Shown here piece after piece: positions 1 through 7,607 of a stretch of DNA of 20,601 nucleotides. The notes beneath the pieces are model-generated. The model saw nothing but the letters and a program-made list of their open reading frames with translations, ran no database searches and was not told the DNA's origin. The stretch's first letter is position 1. Each line of letters starts with the position of its first letter. A program made the translations under genes and the position numbers. Source of the DNA: an uncultured Mycoplasmatota bacterium (GTDB lineage Bacteria; Bacillota_I; Bacilli_A; RF39; UBA660); assembly GCA_900549325.1 (NCBI GenBank), contig UROI01000022.1, positions 1 through 20,601 on the forward strand, given 5' to 3'.

Positions 1-31
1 CTTCCTACCAAAGTTATCTCAAATTAACTGC

Positions 32-1642
32 TTACGCACTTAATTTGTATGGATTCCAAATTGAGCCGTCCCCCGACTCTATTCCTAGTTCAGAACTTAG
101 AGAAAGGACTGGCACGACCCCATACGCATAATAGACATTGGTGTCGTAGTCGCCCGACGAACCCACACGCCACACACCGTACGCACTAACCGAATACGGG
201 GTCAATAACCATCCATGATTATCACCACGATTAGTAACTATATTCTTCATCCAGTTATTTGAAGTACAAGTTGCATCATTATAAGAACCTAATTGTTGTT
301 GACACAAACTTAAATCAGCCGCATAGCCATAATCACTTGGATAGGCTAAGGCTATTTTACCTGTCCATGTCGTTGGTCTTCCAGAAAATACTGTTGTTCC
401 CCTCTCATAGCCATAAATTTGATTTGGATATACTGAACTATTAGTCCATCCTCCTAGATTATATGTTGTCTCTGCAATCATATTTCTTGTTGTATCATTT
501 TTTATTCCTGTACTTTTAAAATTACATGCTGTTGTAGCATTATCTTTTCCTGCTGTTGTAACATTATTTTTTCCTGAAAAACATGTTCCACTTTGGGCAT
601 TCCAATATAAACTTTGTCCATTTCCATTATCATTACTATCTATTGTATAATAATTACTTGGATTAAGTAGTTTCATTAATCTTGCTGTAGTCCAATCGTT
701 TTTTCCATAAGCAGTTTCTGCTCCTGTTGTAGTATTTTTGTTGTCCCAAGAATATTTTCCTATTTGACTACCTCTTATTAGTTTTAATTTACCATTAAAT
801 ACTCCTATTATACGCCATGTTTCACATGTACTAGATGTTTGATTACTATAGTCAGAGCAATTAAAATAAATAAAATTTTTTGGACTTGCTCCATAATATC
901 TTATATTACCACCATCTAAATCAGTTGTAGTACCTCCTAATCTATCATTCATAAGTGATACTGAAGGTGCTGTGTTATAAGTAATACTATTATTTGTTAC
1001 TGTTGTTTTTGAAGCACTTGTATATAGTTCTGTTATAGTTTCTGCGGCTGTTTTCTTTAATACTGCTCCTTCTCCATCAGCATGTAATTTAAAATTAAAT
1101 GTTTTATTCATCATAGTATTTGGATTAGTATAATTTGCTCCATCTATCCAAATATATAATGTATATGATGTCTTTGATGTAGATATACTCTCATTAGTTA
1201 ATAATACTATATGATTAGTATTATTCTTACTACAAGTAACTGTATTACTAGTTAGATAACTATCACTAAAGTTTCCTTCTTTTACTTTAGTAGTTCCTTT
1301 ATATAATTCATATCTAAAACTTTTATCTTTTAATCCTGTATCTATACTAGTTATATCTAAATACATATTAAATACTAATCCCTCAGTATCTCCCTTTACA
1401 CTTATATTCTTTACTATACCTTTACTTTTATCCGATACTGGTCTTAGATTAGCATTTATATCACTTCCTCCATCAAAGGTAACTGTAGCAGCTCCTACTC
1501 CTGCAACTATTTTTGTAGTATCACTATCAGAAGTAGTCCATACATAATAAGCATATGTACCACTTACTATTACTGCTATTACTAATACTACTAAACTAAA
1601 TATCATATATATCTTTGCTTTATTATTTCTATTATCTTTCAT
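32..1642 (-). CDS. Surface protein with hypervariable C-terminal module
   Basis: This 536-residue protein is predicted to be exported or membrane-anchored. Residues about 11-32 form one hydrophobic segment ending in TYAYY, like the signal region of TasA/SipW-type substrates. Residues about 45-195 repeat the beta-rich domain of the three genes upstream, including a YIWIDG motif. Residues about 250-536 form a second module (WRIIGVF, GYAADL and GWLLTP motifs, then a GVVPVLSLSS end) resembling C-type-lectin/FGE-like modules of gut bacterial surface proteins. A paralogous module lies at 19832-20601. Just before the GVVPVLSL end the codons turn abruptly GC-rich (TCG, GCG, GTG, GAC, TAC) and the sequence diverges strongly from the paralogue. 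The start overlaps the stop of the upstream gene by one base (TAATG), implying translational coupling. The binding target is unknown. The domain naming is by resemblance only; the reading frame is certain. Confidence 0.85.
   Translation of the reverse strand: MKDNRNNKAKIYMIFSLVVLVIAVIVSGTYAYYVWTTSDSDTTKIVAGVGAATVTFDGGSDINANLRPVSDKSKGIVKNISVKGDTEGLVFNMYLDITSIDTGLKDKSFRYELYKGTTKVKEGNFSDSYLTSNTVTCSKNNTNHIVLLTNESISTSKTSYTLYIWIDGANYTNPNTMMNKTFNFKLHADGEGAVLKKTAAETITELYTSASKTTVTNNSITYNTAPSVSLMNDRLGGTTTDLDGGNIRYYGASPKNFIYFNCSDYSNQTSSTCETWRIIGVFNGKLKLIRGSQIGKYSWDNKNTTTGAETAYGKNDWTTARLMKLLNPSNYYTIDSNDNGNGQSLYWNAQSGTCFSGKNNVTTAGKDNATTACNFKSTGIKNDTTRNMIAETTYNLGGWTNSSVYPNQIYGYERGTTVFSGRPTTWTGKIALAYPSDYGYAADLSLCQQQLGSYNDATCTSNNWMKNIVTNRGDNHGWLLTPYSVSAYGVWRVGSSGDYDTNVYYAYGVVPVLSLSSELGIESGDGSIWNPYKLSA
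111..214 (-). other. Candidate variable repeat (VR-like) in surface gene
   Basis: By hand count positions 111-200 are about 58% GC, against about 31% at 421-510 of the same gene. The coding strand of the variable part is adenine-poor (about 16%). The matching patch in the second copy (19911-20020) has the same GC but different codons and two extra codons. At the 3' coding side (81-123) the copies are identical over 43 bases, and the core of that stretch is GC-rich (12 of 16). This layout is what diversity-generating retroelement targets show: a variable repeat followed by an invariant GC-rich homing site. Several differences fall on third positions (C/T), and there is a length difference. Those do not fit adenine-only mutagenesis from one shared template. 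Cassette recombination is the main alternative. Confidence 0.5.
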
Positions 1643-2196
1643 TACTTATCACCACTTTCTATACTCATACTTATATTTCCTTTATATACACTAGATAATA
1701 TATCATTAGAATTATCATTATTTACTAAACTACCGTCTATCCATATATATACTGTTAATTCTTTTACTTGATTATTTATTTCTATATTATTATATATAGG
1801 TAAATTACCTGTACTATTTACTATACCACTTGCTACTTCATTAGTACCCTCTAATACTTGATACTTTAATACATTACTAGTAAGTAATATATTACTTGTA
1901 GTACTATCAGTATTTAAATATAATGTTCCAGTACCATTACTTATAGTACAAGTATCTTTTAAATTAACTTTAATTACTGAAGATAAACCTTCAGTATAAG
2001 TACTTGCTAAACTAAAATTAGCAGGATTACTATCACTACCTATATCTTGTCCTTTAACATAATTAACATCAAAACATTCACTAGTACCTGATATATTAAC
2101 TACTCCAGACCAAGATAACCAAGCATAAGTAATACTTACTGATACTATTACTATTAATAATACTATTAATAAACTATATAATAATTTTTTATTCAT
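1642..2196 (-). CDS. Small surface protein, YAW-type signal, IWIDG domain
   Basis: This 184-residue protein starts with a hydrophobic segment (residues about 4-24) ending in ITYAW. A Ser/Thr/Asn-rich beta-type region follows, ending near a VYIWIDG motif. The same signature occurs in the neighbouring genes, so this is a paralogue of the N-terminal domain of the downstream 536-residue protein. No catalytic motif is visible. It contains two cysteines (in SECF and DTCT) that could form a disulfide outside the cell. A good ribosome binding site (AGAAGG) precedes the ATG, and its stop overlaps the next start, so the two are probably made together. The function is probably structural or adhesive, by analogy with TasA/camelysin-like or pilin-like proteins; this is inference. 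Confidence 0.75.
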   Translation of the reverse strand: MNKKLLYSLLIVLLIVIVSVSITYAWLSWSGVVNISGTSECFDVNYVKGQDIGSDSNPANFSLASTYTEGLSSVIKVNLKDTCTISNGTGTLYLNTDSTTSNILLTSNVLKYQVLEGTNEVASGIVNSTGNLPIYNNIEINNQVKELTVYIWIDGSLVNNDNSNDILSSVYKGNISMSIESGDK

Positions 2197-2220
2197 TCTA
2201 ATACCTTCTTTCTATAACAC

Positions 2221-2273
2221 AAAAAGACTATAAAGAAAGACTAATATTTCTATTAGTTCTCTTTATAGTCTTT
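2221..2273 (-). terminator. Hairpin terminator between two surface-protein units
   Basis: A 14-base perfect outer stem (2223-2236 with 2260-2273) encloses a second inner stem (GACTAATA with TATTAGTT). On the minus strand the hairpin is followed by TTTTT. It lies about 110 bases downstream of the stop at 2382, so it can end the 3534-2382 transcript before the 2196 gene. Confidence 0.65.
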
Positions 2274-2299
2274 ATATTATTTAATAAATTACTTGTAAA
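2271..2299 (-). promoter_or_regulatory. Possible promoter for the 2196/1642 gene pair
   Basis: On the minus strand TTTACA (2294-2299) is followed after 17 bases by TATAAA (2271-2276). This would place the transcript start inside the terminator hairpin, so the hairpin would become part of the 5' leader. In such AT-rich DNA this match is only suggestive. Confidence 0.35.
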
Positions 2300-2324
2300 G
2301 TCTTTATTTATATAGGTTAATAGA

Positions 2325-2372
2325 CTAACAAGCCCCCCTAATTAACAAATGGTTAACATATATATTTTTCAT
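2325..2372 (-). CDS. Possible 15-residue peptide MKNIYVNHLLIRGAC
   Basis: An ATG at 2372 is preceded at a good distance by a perfect AGGAGGT Shine-Dalgarno sequence, which overlaps the stop of the 2382-2933 gene. The frame reads MKNIYVNHLLIRGAC and stops at TAG (2325-2327). The strength of the ribosome binding site in an otherwise unexplained gap is the only support. No homologue is recognised. It could be a leader or small secreted peptide, or the remnant of the start of a lost gene. Confidence 0.35.
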   Translation of the reverse strand: MKNIYVNHLLIRGAC

Positions 2373-2381
2373 AATAACCTC

Positions 2382-2933
2382 CTAATAACTACCAGTAATT
2401 TGTACTGTATCAGCACTTATTTTAGCAGTAAATTTATTATTATTAAGTGTAGTACTAATTAAATTAGCATCTAACCATATATAAATATCAAATGTAGTAT
2501 CGGTACTCTTAAGTGTATATTTATCTACTATTGTAATAGGAGTATTAACAGTAGCAGTACTAAAATTACCACTCTTAGTATATACCGTAGTACCACCATT
2601 AGTACCAGTAACTTCCCACTTTAAAGCAGCAATATTAAGTCCTGTAATACTAGTAGGTGTAATATAAATATTAAATGCAGCAGCAGCACTATTAGTATTA
2701 AGTTTAGCAACTGCAACTGAATGAATTCCTCCCGATTTATTATCCGAAGGCATTAACTGAACTCCAGTAATATTCTCTGTTATACTATAGTTAACATCTA
2801 CTTTACCAGAATTATTAGTAACATTCGCTTCATTAGTATTACCAACAATATAAGCGTATGTAGCAGTAGCTACTACTGCACAAAGTAATATTACAAGTAC
2901 TATATATAACACTATTTTCTTTTTCTTATCCAT
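2382..2933 (-). CDS. Small surface protein, YAY-type signal
   Basis: This 183-residue protein has a lysine-rich start (MDKKKK), a hydrophobic segment at residues about 7-27 ending in TYAYI, then an Asn/Thr-rich beta-type domain. The domain shares with its neighbours a buried pattern of a sugar- or ligand-binding-like beta sandwich: SGNFS followed by a YIWLD motif (here DIYIWLDANL). It follows the 2938-3534 gene by only four bases and is therefore co-transcribed with it. The N-terminus resembles TasA/SipW-dependent or pilin-like exported proteins, but no sipW-type signal peptidase is present in the window. The function is not recognised; a cell-surface or fibre subunit is the likeliest guess. 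Confidence 0.75.
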   Translation of the reverse strand: MDKKKKIVLYIVLVILLCAVVATATYAYIVGNTNEANVTNNSGKVDVNYSITENITGVQLMPSDNKSGGIHSVAVAKLNTNSAAAAFNIYITPTSITGLNIAALKWEVTGTNGGTTVYTKSGNFSTATVNTPITIVDKYTLKSTDTTFDIYIWLDANLISTTLNNNKFTAKISADTVQITGSY

Positions 2934-2937
2934 AAAA

Positions 2938-3534
2938 TCACTGCTTTCTCATAATAGTATTTACTTTTAATAAAGCTGAAAACTTCTTATCCATAAGTGC
3001 ATTTTGACTAACATCAGCCTTATTAGCTATCCAAACTCTAAAAGAACATTGATAAGTAGTATTAATATTAAATGTACCAGCAGCAGTACTCATATCACCA
3101 ATAGAAACATTAGTACCTGTAGTTATTGTAGTACCATCACCACTACCAATAGTTTTTTGACTATTATTACCATCAGTACAAATAAGACTATATTTAAAAT
3201 CACTTACTTTTAAAGCATCATCTATCTTAACATTAATTAATGAAACATTAACATAAGCATCATAACCACTTAATATAGTAACATTAGGTGTTATAGAAAA
3301 AACATTAGCTTTAGCATATTTAGTAACTTGATCATCATCTAAAGGAACACCAGTTTTAACATTTACATAATTATTATCAGTAAATACTACTGAAATACCA
3401 TTATTAATAGTACCTGTACTAACATTTATATCAGTAGCAGTAGCAGTATAGTAAGCATATGAACTACTCATCATAAAAATAAATATAGCACTAGCGGCAA
3501 TTGTCAAAACAAAAATCATTTTACTAAATTTCAT
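2938..3534 (-). CDS. Small surface protein, YAYY-type signal
   Basis: This 198-residue protein has a hydrophobic segment at residues about 7-27 ending in SSYAYYTATAT, close to the SipW-dependent signal pattern of TasA-like proteins. A beta-type domain follows with one pair of cysteines (LICTDG and QCSFRVWIANK). The RVWIANK stretch corresponds to the YIWIDG motif of its neighbours. It is the first gene of the pair that runs into the 2382-2933 gene. Its TGA stop, with TGG used for tryptophan, argues against a reassigned TGA codon. The function is unknown; it is probably secreted and structural. Confidence 0.75.
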   Translation of the reverse strand: MKFSKMIFVLTIAASAIFIFMMSSSYAYYTATATDINVSTGTINNGISVVFTDNNYVNVKTGVPLDDDQVTKYAKANVFSITPNVTILSGYDAYVNVSLINVKIDDALKVSDFKYSLICTDGNNSQKTIGSGDGTTITTGTNVSIGDMSTAAGTFNINTTYQCSFRVWIANKADVSQNALMDKKFSALLKVNTIMRKQ

Positions 3535-3566
3535 TTTCTATCACCTCTATCTATTAACCTACTATT

Positions 3567-3595
3567 ATATTACCATATTTTAATTTTATTATCAA
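3567..3595 (-). promoter_or_regulatory. Possible promoter of the 3534 surface gene
   Basis: On the minus strand TTGATA (3590-3595) and TAATAT (3567-3572) are separated by 17 bases, about 30 bases upstream of the start codon. A nearby overlapping TATAAT is an alternative -10. The match is suggestive only. Confidence 0.35.
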
Positions 3596-3661
3596 TAATT
3601 TTAATAAAATTATCTTCACTTTATTTTAATATCAAGTAATATCAAAGTATATATACCCTCT

Positions 3662-3743
3662 CTTATATATAATAGATATGTAGATATATTCTTTTTAGAC
3701 CTAGGGCTAAAAAGAACACTCTAAGACCTAAAGGCTTAGAGTG
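3662..3743 (-). repeat. Double-hairpin intergenic element, copy 4
   Basis: On the minus strand, reading away from yebC, hairpin 1 pairs 3735-3743 with 3717-3725 (9 bases, CACTCTAAG/CTTAGAGTG). Hairpin 2 pairs 3707-3716 with 3689-3698 (10 bases, perfect). The TATATAAG tail box lies at 3669-3662. It matches the elements at 12368, 17148 and 19693 in layout, loop motif and tail, with different stem bases. Hairpin 1 followed by TTCTTTTT could also serve as the yebC terminator. Confidence 0.75.
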
Positions 3744-3758
3744 CTAATAATAAATAAA

Positions 3759-4478
3759 TTAAATATCTAAATTATGATATACATTCTGAACATCATCTAA
3801 ATCATTCAAAGCATCAATCAAATTAACAACTTTCTCAGTACTTTCCTCATCAAGTTCCATATAATTATTCGGTACAAAAGTAACTTCACTAACAACAAAC
3901 TTATCATAACCCATATTAGTTAAAGCATCTTTAACCTCTATAAAACTATTAGAATCAGTATAAATAACATAACTATCATCTTCAGTAACAAAATCAAGTA
4001 TATCTAAAGAAAGAATATCTTCCATAAGTTTATCTTCGTCATAAACCTTTTCAAGTACTAAAACACCCTTTCTTTCAAATAAATAACTAACAGAACCATC
4101 AGTACCTAAATTACCCCCTCTTTTAGTTAAAGTACTTCTTACAAATCCAGCAGTTCTATTCTTATTATCAGTAAGACAATCAATCATAATAGCCACACCA
4201 GAAGGACCATATCCCTCATATCTAACAGATTCATAATTCTCACCATTACCAGCAGCTTTAGCCTTATTAATCGCAGACTCAATATTAGCCTTAGGCATAT
4301 TCTCTCCCTTAGCTTTTTCTATAACCATTCTTAGTCCCGGATTATTTTCAGGATTAGGATCTCCACTCTTCGCAGCTACATAAAGTTCTTTAGCAAGCTT
4401 CTGAAAAACTTTACTTCTCTCACTATCAATTGCCCCTTTTTTTCTCTTAATTGTAGACCATTTACTATGTCCTGACAT
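3759..4478 (-). CDS. yebC: YebC/PmpR family protein
   Basis: This 239-residue protein has the canonical YebC start MSGHSKWSTIKRKKG, then the family motifs NPGLR, GENMPKANIE, YEGYGPSGVA and CLTDNKNRT at the expected spacing. The length is normal for the family (about 240). YebC proteins were long annotated as DNA-binding regulators, and work on some members links them to ribosomes stalled at proline-rich stretches. Which role applies here cannot be read from the sequence. It has its own strong promoter and AGGAGGAAG ribosome binding site, so it is a separate unit between the Tad operon and the surface genes. A double-hairpin element follows its stop by about 15 bases. Confidence 0.95.
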   Translation of the reverse strand: MSGHSKWSTIKRKKGAIDSERSKVFQKLAKELYVAAKSGDPNPENNPGLRMVIEKAKGENMPKANIESAINKAKAAGNGENYESVRYEGYGPSGVAIMIDCLTDNKNRTAGFVRSTLTKRGGNLGTDGSVSYLFERKGVLVLEKVYDEDKLMEDILSLDILDFVTEDDSYVIYTDSNSFIEVKDALTNMGYDKFVVSEVTFVPNNYMELDEESTEKVVNLIDALNDLDDVQNVYHNLDI

Positions 4479-4508
4479 AAATCTTCCTCCTCATAATTTT
4501 CTTTTTAT

Positions 4509-4537
4509 ATAATACTATTATTTTCTCTTTCAGTCAA
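4509..4537 (-). promoter_or_regulatory. yebC promoter
   Basis: On the minus strand TTGACT (4532-4537) and TATTAT (4509-4514) are separated by exactly 17 bases. They lie in the gap between the tadC stop and the yebC start, followed by the ribosome binding site AGGAGG. Confidence 0.6.
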
Positions 4538-4553
4538 GATATATTTAAATATA

Positions 4554-5267
4554 TTAACCAATATAACCAAGTATTACTGGTCCTAAAATAATAAGTAATA
4601 TAAGTGGTATAAAGAAAAATACAGATATAACACTTATCTTAATAGGTACCTTACTAATCTTAGCCTTAACCTCTAATATTCTTCTTTGTCTCAAATAATC
4701 AATCTGACTATGCATAGTATCAATAATACTACTACCATACATATTAGATTGTGTAAGAGATAAAATAATATTATTAATACTATCCGAAGGTATAAACTTC
4801 TGAATATCACTCAAACTCTCATTCAAACTCTTACCAAACTTAGTCTGTCTCAAAGCCTCTTTAAATTCCAAAGATAATTCCCCATCAACACTATTAATAG
4901 TAACAGATATAGCCTCATTCAAATTTCTCCCTGTCTGAAGAGACAAAGTCAAAACCTCAAAGAAATATATAGCCTCACTATTAAGTTTCTCCGTTCTCTT
5001 CTTAATCTTCATATCCAAAAATACCTTCTCAAATAAAATATAATAAATTACCATTACAAATGGCATATAAATATAACCATAATCAAAAGAAACAAATACA
5101 ACTATTCCTAAAACTATCATTGTAATTAATCTAGTATTCAAAAAAGATACAGTACTCATTCTTGAAGACACTCCAAGTAAATTAATCTTTTCGTCAATCC
5201 TACTAAGCTGTTTCTCACTATATAAATTTCTTAAAGAACTATCATTCCTTCTCTTAACCTTCTTCAT
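4554..5267 (-). CDS. tadC: TadC-like inner-membrane platform protein
   Basis: This is a type II secretion F-domain protein, the second of the paired Tad platform proteins. It has hydrophobic segments near residues 45-85 and at the C-terminal end. The T2SSF core between carries the typical LQTGRNLNEA and MYGSSIIDTM stretches. I start it at the second methionine (5267, about 237 residues). The first ATG (5276) lies directly on the GGTGG Shine-Dalgarno sequence, whereas 5267 is about 8 bases downstream of it. The start then falls one base after the tadB stop, giving tight coupling. With TadB it should form the membrane platform on which the TadA ATPase acts to assemble or retract the pilus. It is the last gene of the tad operon. 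Confidence 0.85.
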   Translation of the reverse strand: MKKVKRRNDSSLRNLYSEKQLSRIDEKINLLGVSSRMSTVSFLNTRLITMIVLGIVVFVSFDYGYIYMPFVMVIYYILFEKVFLDMKIKKRTEKLNSEAIYFFEVLTLSLQTGRNLNEAISVTINSVDGELSLEFKEALRQTKFGKSLNESLSDIQKFIPSDSINNIILSLTQSNMYGSSIIDTMHSQIDYLRQRRILEVKAKISKVPIKISVISVFFFIPLILLIILGPVILGYIG

Positions 5268-5268
5268 A

Positions 5269-6264
5269 TTACTCATCCACCTTTAATGTTCTTAGTAAAG
5301 TTACCAAGTATATAACAAACATAATCACAATAATAGCCACTATTATATATCCAAGAGTAGAACTAAATAAAGGATTAAAATACGTTGGATTAAGTAAGTA
5401 AACTATTCCCACAAAAAATACTGGTACAATACTAAGTATAATAACAACAATCTTAGGAGCAGAACTAATATTCTTCATTTCTTCCTTTAACTTCTTCTTA
5501 TCAAATAAAGTTCTCTCTATTGAAGAAAACACCTCTACTATATTACCACCAGTCTTATTAAGAACAGTAAGTGAAGAAGAAACATAGATAGCTTCTGGTA
5601 GTTTAACTCTTCTAGCAAATCTTTCAAAAACAGTATCAACAGATAATCCATATTTCATATCCAAATACATCTTCTTAAACTCATCCCCTAGTGGATAAGG
5701 AAGTTCCACACCAGCAGTCTGTAATGCCTGAAGTGTACTCTTACCAGCCTTAAAACAATTATTCATAATAATTATAGCTCTAAGTAAATCATTCTCGATA
5801 TTTCTAGTCTTTCTCTTATAATTCAAAAATAGTAATATATCAAGTAAATAGTACCCAATAAAATAATTAATAATATATCCAAATAAAGAGAAATGATTAG
5901 TAGTAAATATTTGTGATATCATAGTTAAAATAATAAATACTATCGATATAATAAATTTATTAGTAATAAAGTCGGCACTCTGTATTCTATCTCTATCTTT
6001 ATATTTAATATATCTTTCATACTTCTTACTTCTATTAGTAAGACAACTACTCTTCTTAACTACTTTTCTAAATTTACTAACAAAAGATATATATCCATTA
6101 GCCATCTTATCACTAAAAGATAATTCTTCTTTTTTTATAGGCTCTAAAGAATAATACTTAATTCTCGCAGCCTTCCTATCTCCTAGTACATTTCTAAATA
6201 AAATGATGATAACTATCAAAAGTAAAATAAGCAATATACCCTGTATAATAAATATTATATTCAT
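5269..6264 (-). CDS. tadB: TadB-like inner-membrane platform protein
   Basis: This T2SSF-domain protein has about 331 residues from the chosen start. It has an N-terminal membrane segment, two hydrophobic segments in the middle (about residues 100-150), the F domain (CFKAGKSTLQAL to LNKTGGNIVEVFSSIE, about 170-255) and C-terminal membrane segments. The order and lengths match TadB of Tad/Flp pilus loci. I prefer the start at 6264 over the ATG at 6273, because the GAAGGG ribosome binding site directly abuts the latter. It lies between tadA and tadC in the usual Tad order. The partner is TadC, with TadA as the cytoplasmic motor. Confidence 0.85.
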   Translation of the reverse strand: MNIIFIIQGILLILLLIVIIILFRNVLGDRKAARIKYYSLEPIKKEELSFSDKMANGYISFVSKFRKVVKKSSCLTNRSKKYERYIKYKDRDRIQSADFITNKFIISIVFIILTMISQIFTTNHFSLFGYIINYFIGYYLLDILLFLNYKRKTRNIENDLLRAIIIMNNCFKAGKSTLQALQTAGVELPYPLGDEFKKMYLDMKYGLSVDTVFERFARRVKLPEAIYVSSSLTVLNKTGGNIVEVFSSIERTLFDKKKLKEEMKNISSAPKIVVIILSIVPVFFVGIVYLLNPTYFNPLFSSTLGYIIVAIIVIMFVIYLVTLLRTLKVDE

Positions 6265-6283
6265 AATTATCATCCCTTCTTTT

Positions 6284-7606
6284 CTAATTAAATATATCTT
6301 TAATATCTATACCTTTTCTTGTAATCTTATCATAAACTCTAGGTTTTCTCTTATAAACACCAAACTCTCCCATTACACTTCCATCATTAGCCACTCCAAC
6401 TTGTTTAAATGAAAATATCTCTTTAAGAACAATCTCTCCATCTTTTATACCATCAATTTCACTAATAGAAGTAATCTTTCTCTTACCATCAGATAATCTA
6501 TCTATTTGAACAATCAAATCAATAGCATTAGCTATATATCCTCTAACAGCGGACACTGGTATTTCCATCTCATTCATTAAAATCATTGTCTCAAGTCTAT
6601 TAATAGTATCAACAGAATTATTAGCATGCAGTGTTGTAAGTGATCCTTCATGACCGGTATTCATAGCCTGCATCATATCAAAAGCTTCTTTACCTCTTAC
6701 CTCACCTACGATAATACGATCCGGTCTCATTCTAAGAGAGTTTCTAACTAAATCTCTAATGGTTACCTCTCCTTCACCTTCGTAATTAATAAGTCTTGTC
6801 TCTAACGAAATAACGTGTTTTTGATGAAGCTTAAGTTCTGCAGCATCCTCTATAGTAATAATTCTCTCATCTTCTCCTAGAAAACCAGATAATATATTAA
6901 GAAGTGTTGTTTTACCAGTACCAGTACCACCAGATATAATAATATTAAGTTTAGCCTGAACAGCAGCCTCAAGAAATCTTGCCATATTAACAGTAAGAGA
7001 TCCTCCTCTTAATAAATCATCAATAGATTCTAATTTCTTATTAAACTTTCTTATTGTAAGAACAGGTCCCTTCAAACTAAGTGGTGGAATAACAGCATTA
7101 AGTCTTGACCCATCTCTAAGTCTAGCATCAACCATCGGATTAGCAGCATCAATAGTTCTACCAAGAGGTTGTACTATTCTCTGAATAGTTCTAATAATAT
7201 GCTTATCATTAATAAAAGATACTGTCTCATCTTTAACTATCTTGCCATCTATTTCAACATATATCTCATTAGGAGCATTTACCATTATCTCAGTAATAGC
7301 ATTATCTTGTAATAAAGGAGTAATTGGACCATATCCCATTATTTCATTCTGAATTAAATTAAATATATGTCCTCGTTCTAAAGTACCCAAATCATATCCA
7401 CTTAAAGTCTTATCAATCTCATTATTAATATAATCCTCAAGTAAACCATCATCAGGAATATTCTCTTCAATTAAGTTCTGAACTATCTTTGTTCTAAGAC
7501 TATCAAGTAGTCCTTTATCACTAAATATATCATAATCTTTCAAATTACTTTTAGGAGTTTCTTTGGGCTTAACATCAAAAGCCTCTGTGAGTGTCTTCTT
7601 AGCCAT
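6284..7606 (-). CDS. tadA: TadA/CpaF-type pilus assembly ATPase
   Basis: From MAKK at 7606 this is a 440-residue secretion ATPase of the TadA/CpaF branch. The Walker A is GGTGTGKTT at about 226-234, the Walker B region is DRIIVGEVRG at about 296-305, and the His box TGHEGSLTTLHA is at about 317-328. The CpaF-like N-terminal domain (GYGPITPLL, DARLRDGSRLN) precedes them. The 7606 ATG has a perfect AAGGAGGG ribosome binding site seven bases upstream, so the longer in-frame TTG extension to 7648 is not used. The start lies one base after the tadZ stop. It powers Flp/Tad pilus assembly from the cytoplasm together with TadB and TadC. Confidence 0.95.
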   Translation of the reverse strand: MAKKTLTEAFDVKPKETPKSNLKDYDIFSDKGLLDSLRTKIVQNLIEENIPDDGLLEDYINNEIDKTLSGYDLGTLERGHIFNLIQNEIMGYGPITPLLQDNAITEIMVNAPNEIYVEIDGKIVKDETVSFINDKHIIRTIQRIVQPLGRTIDAANPMVDARLRDGSRLNAVIPPLSLKGPVLTIRKFNKKLESIDDLLRGGSLTVNMARFLEAAVQAKLNIIISGGTGTGKTTLLNILSGFLGEDERIITIEDAAELKLHQKHVISLETRLINYEGEGEVTIRDLVRNSLRMRPDRIIVGEVRGKEAFDMMQAMNTGHEGSLTTLHANNSVDTINRLETMILMNEMEIPVSAVRGYIANAIDLIVQIDRLSDGKRKITSISEIDGIKDGEIVLKEIFSFKQVGVANDGSVMGEFGVYKRKPRVYDKITRKGIDIKDIFN

Positions 7607-7607
7607 C

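Noticed and set aside
1000..3500. CRISPR-like or minisatellite repetition of ACTA/TAGTA words
   Set aside because: The words reflect Ser/Thr/Val codons in AT-rich surface genes and show no regular unit or spacing.
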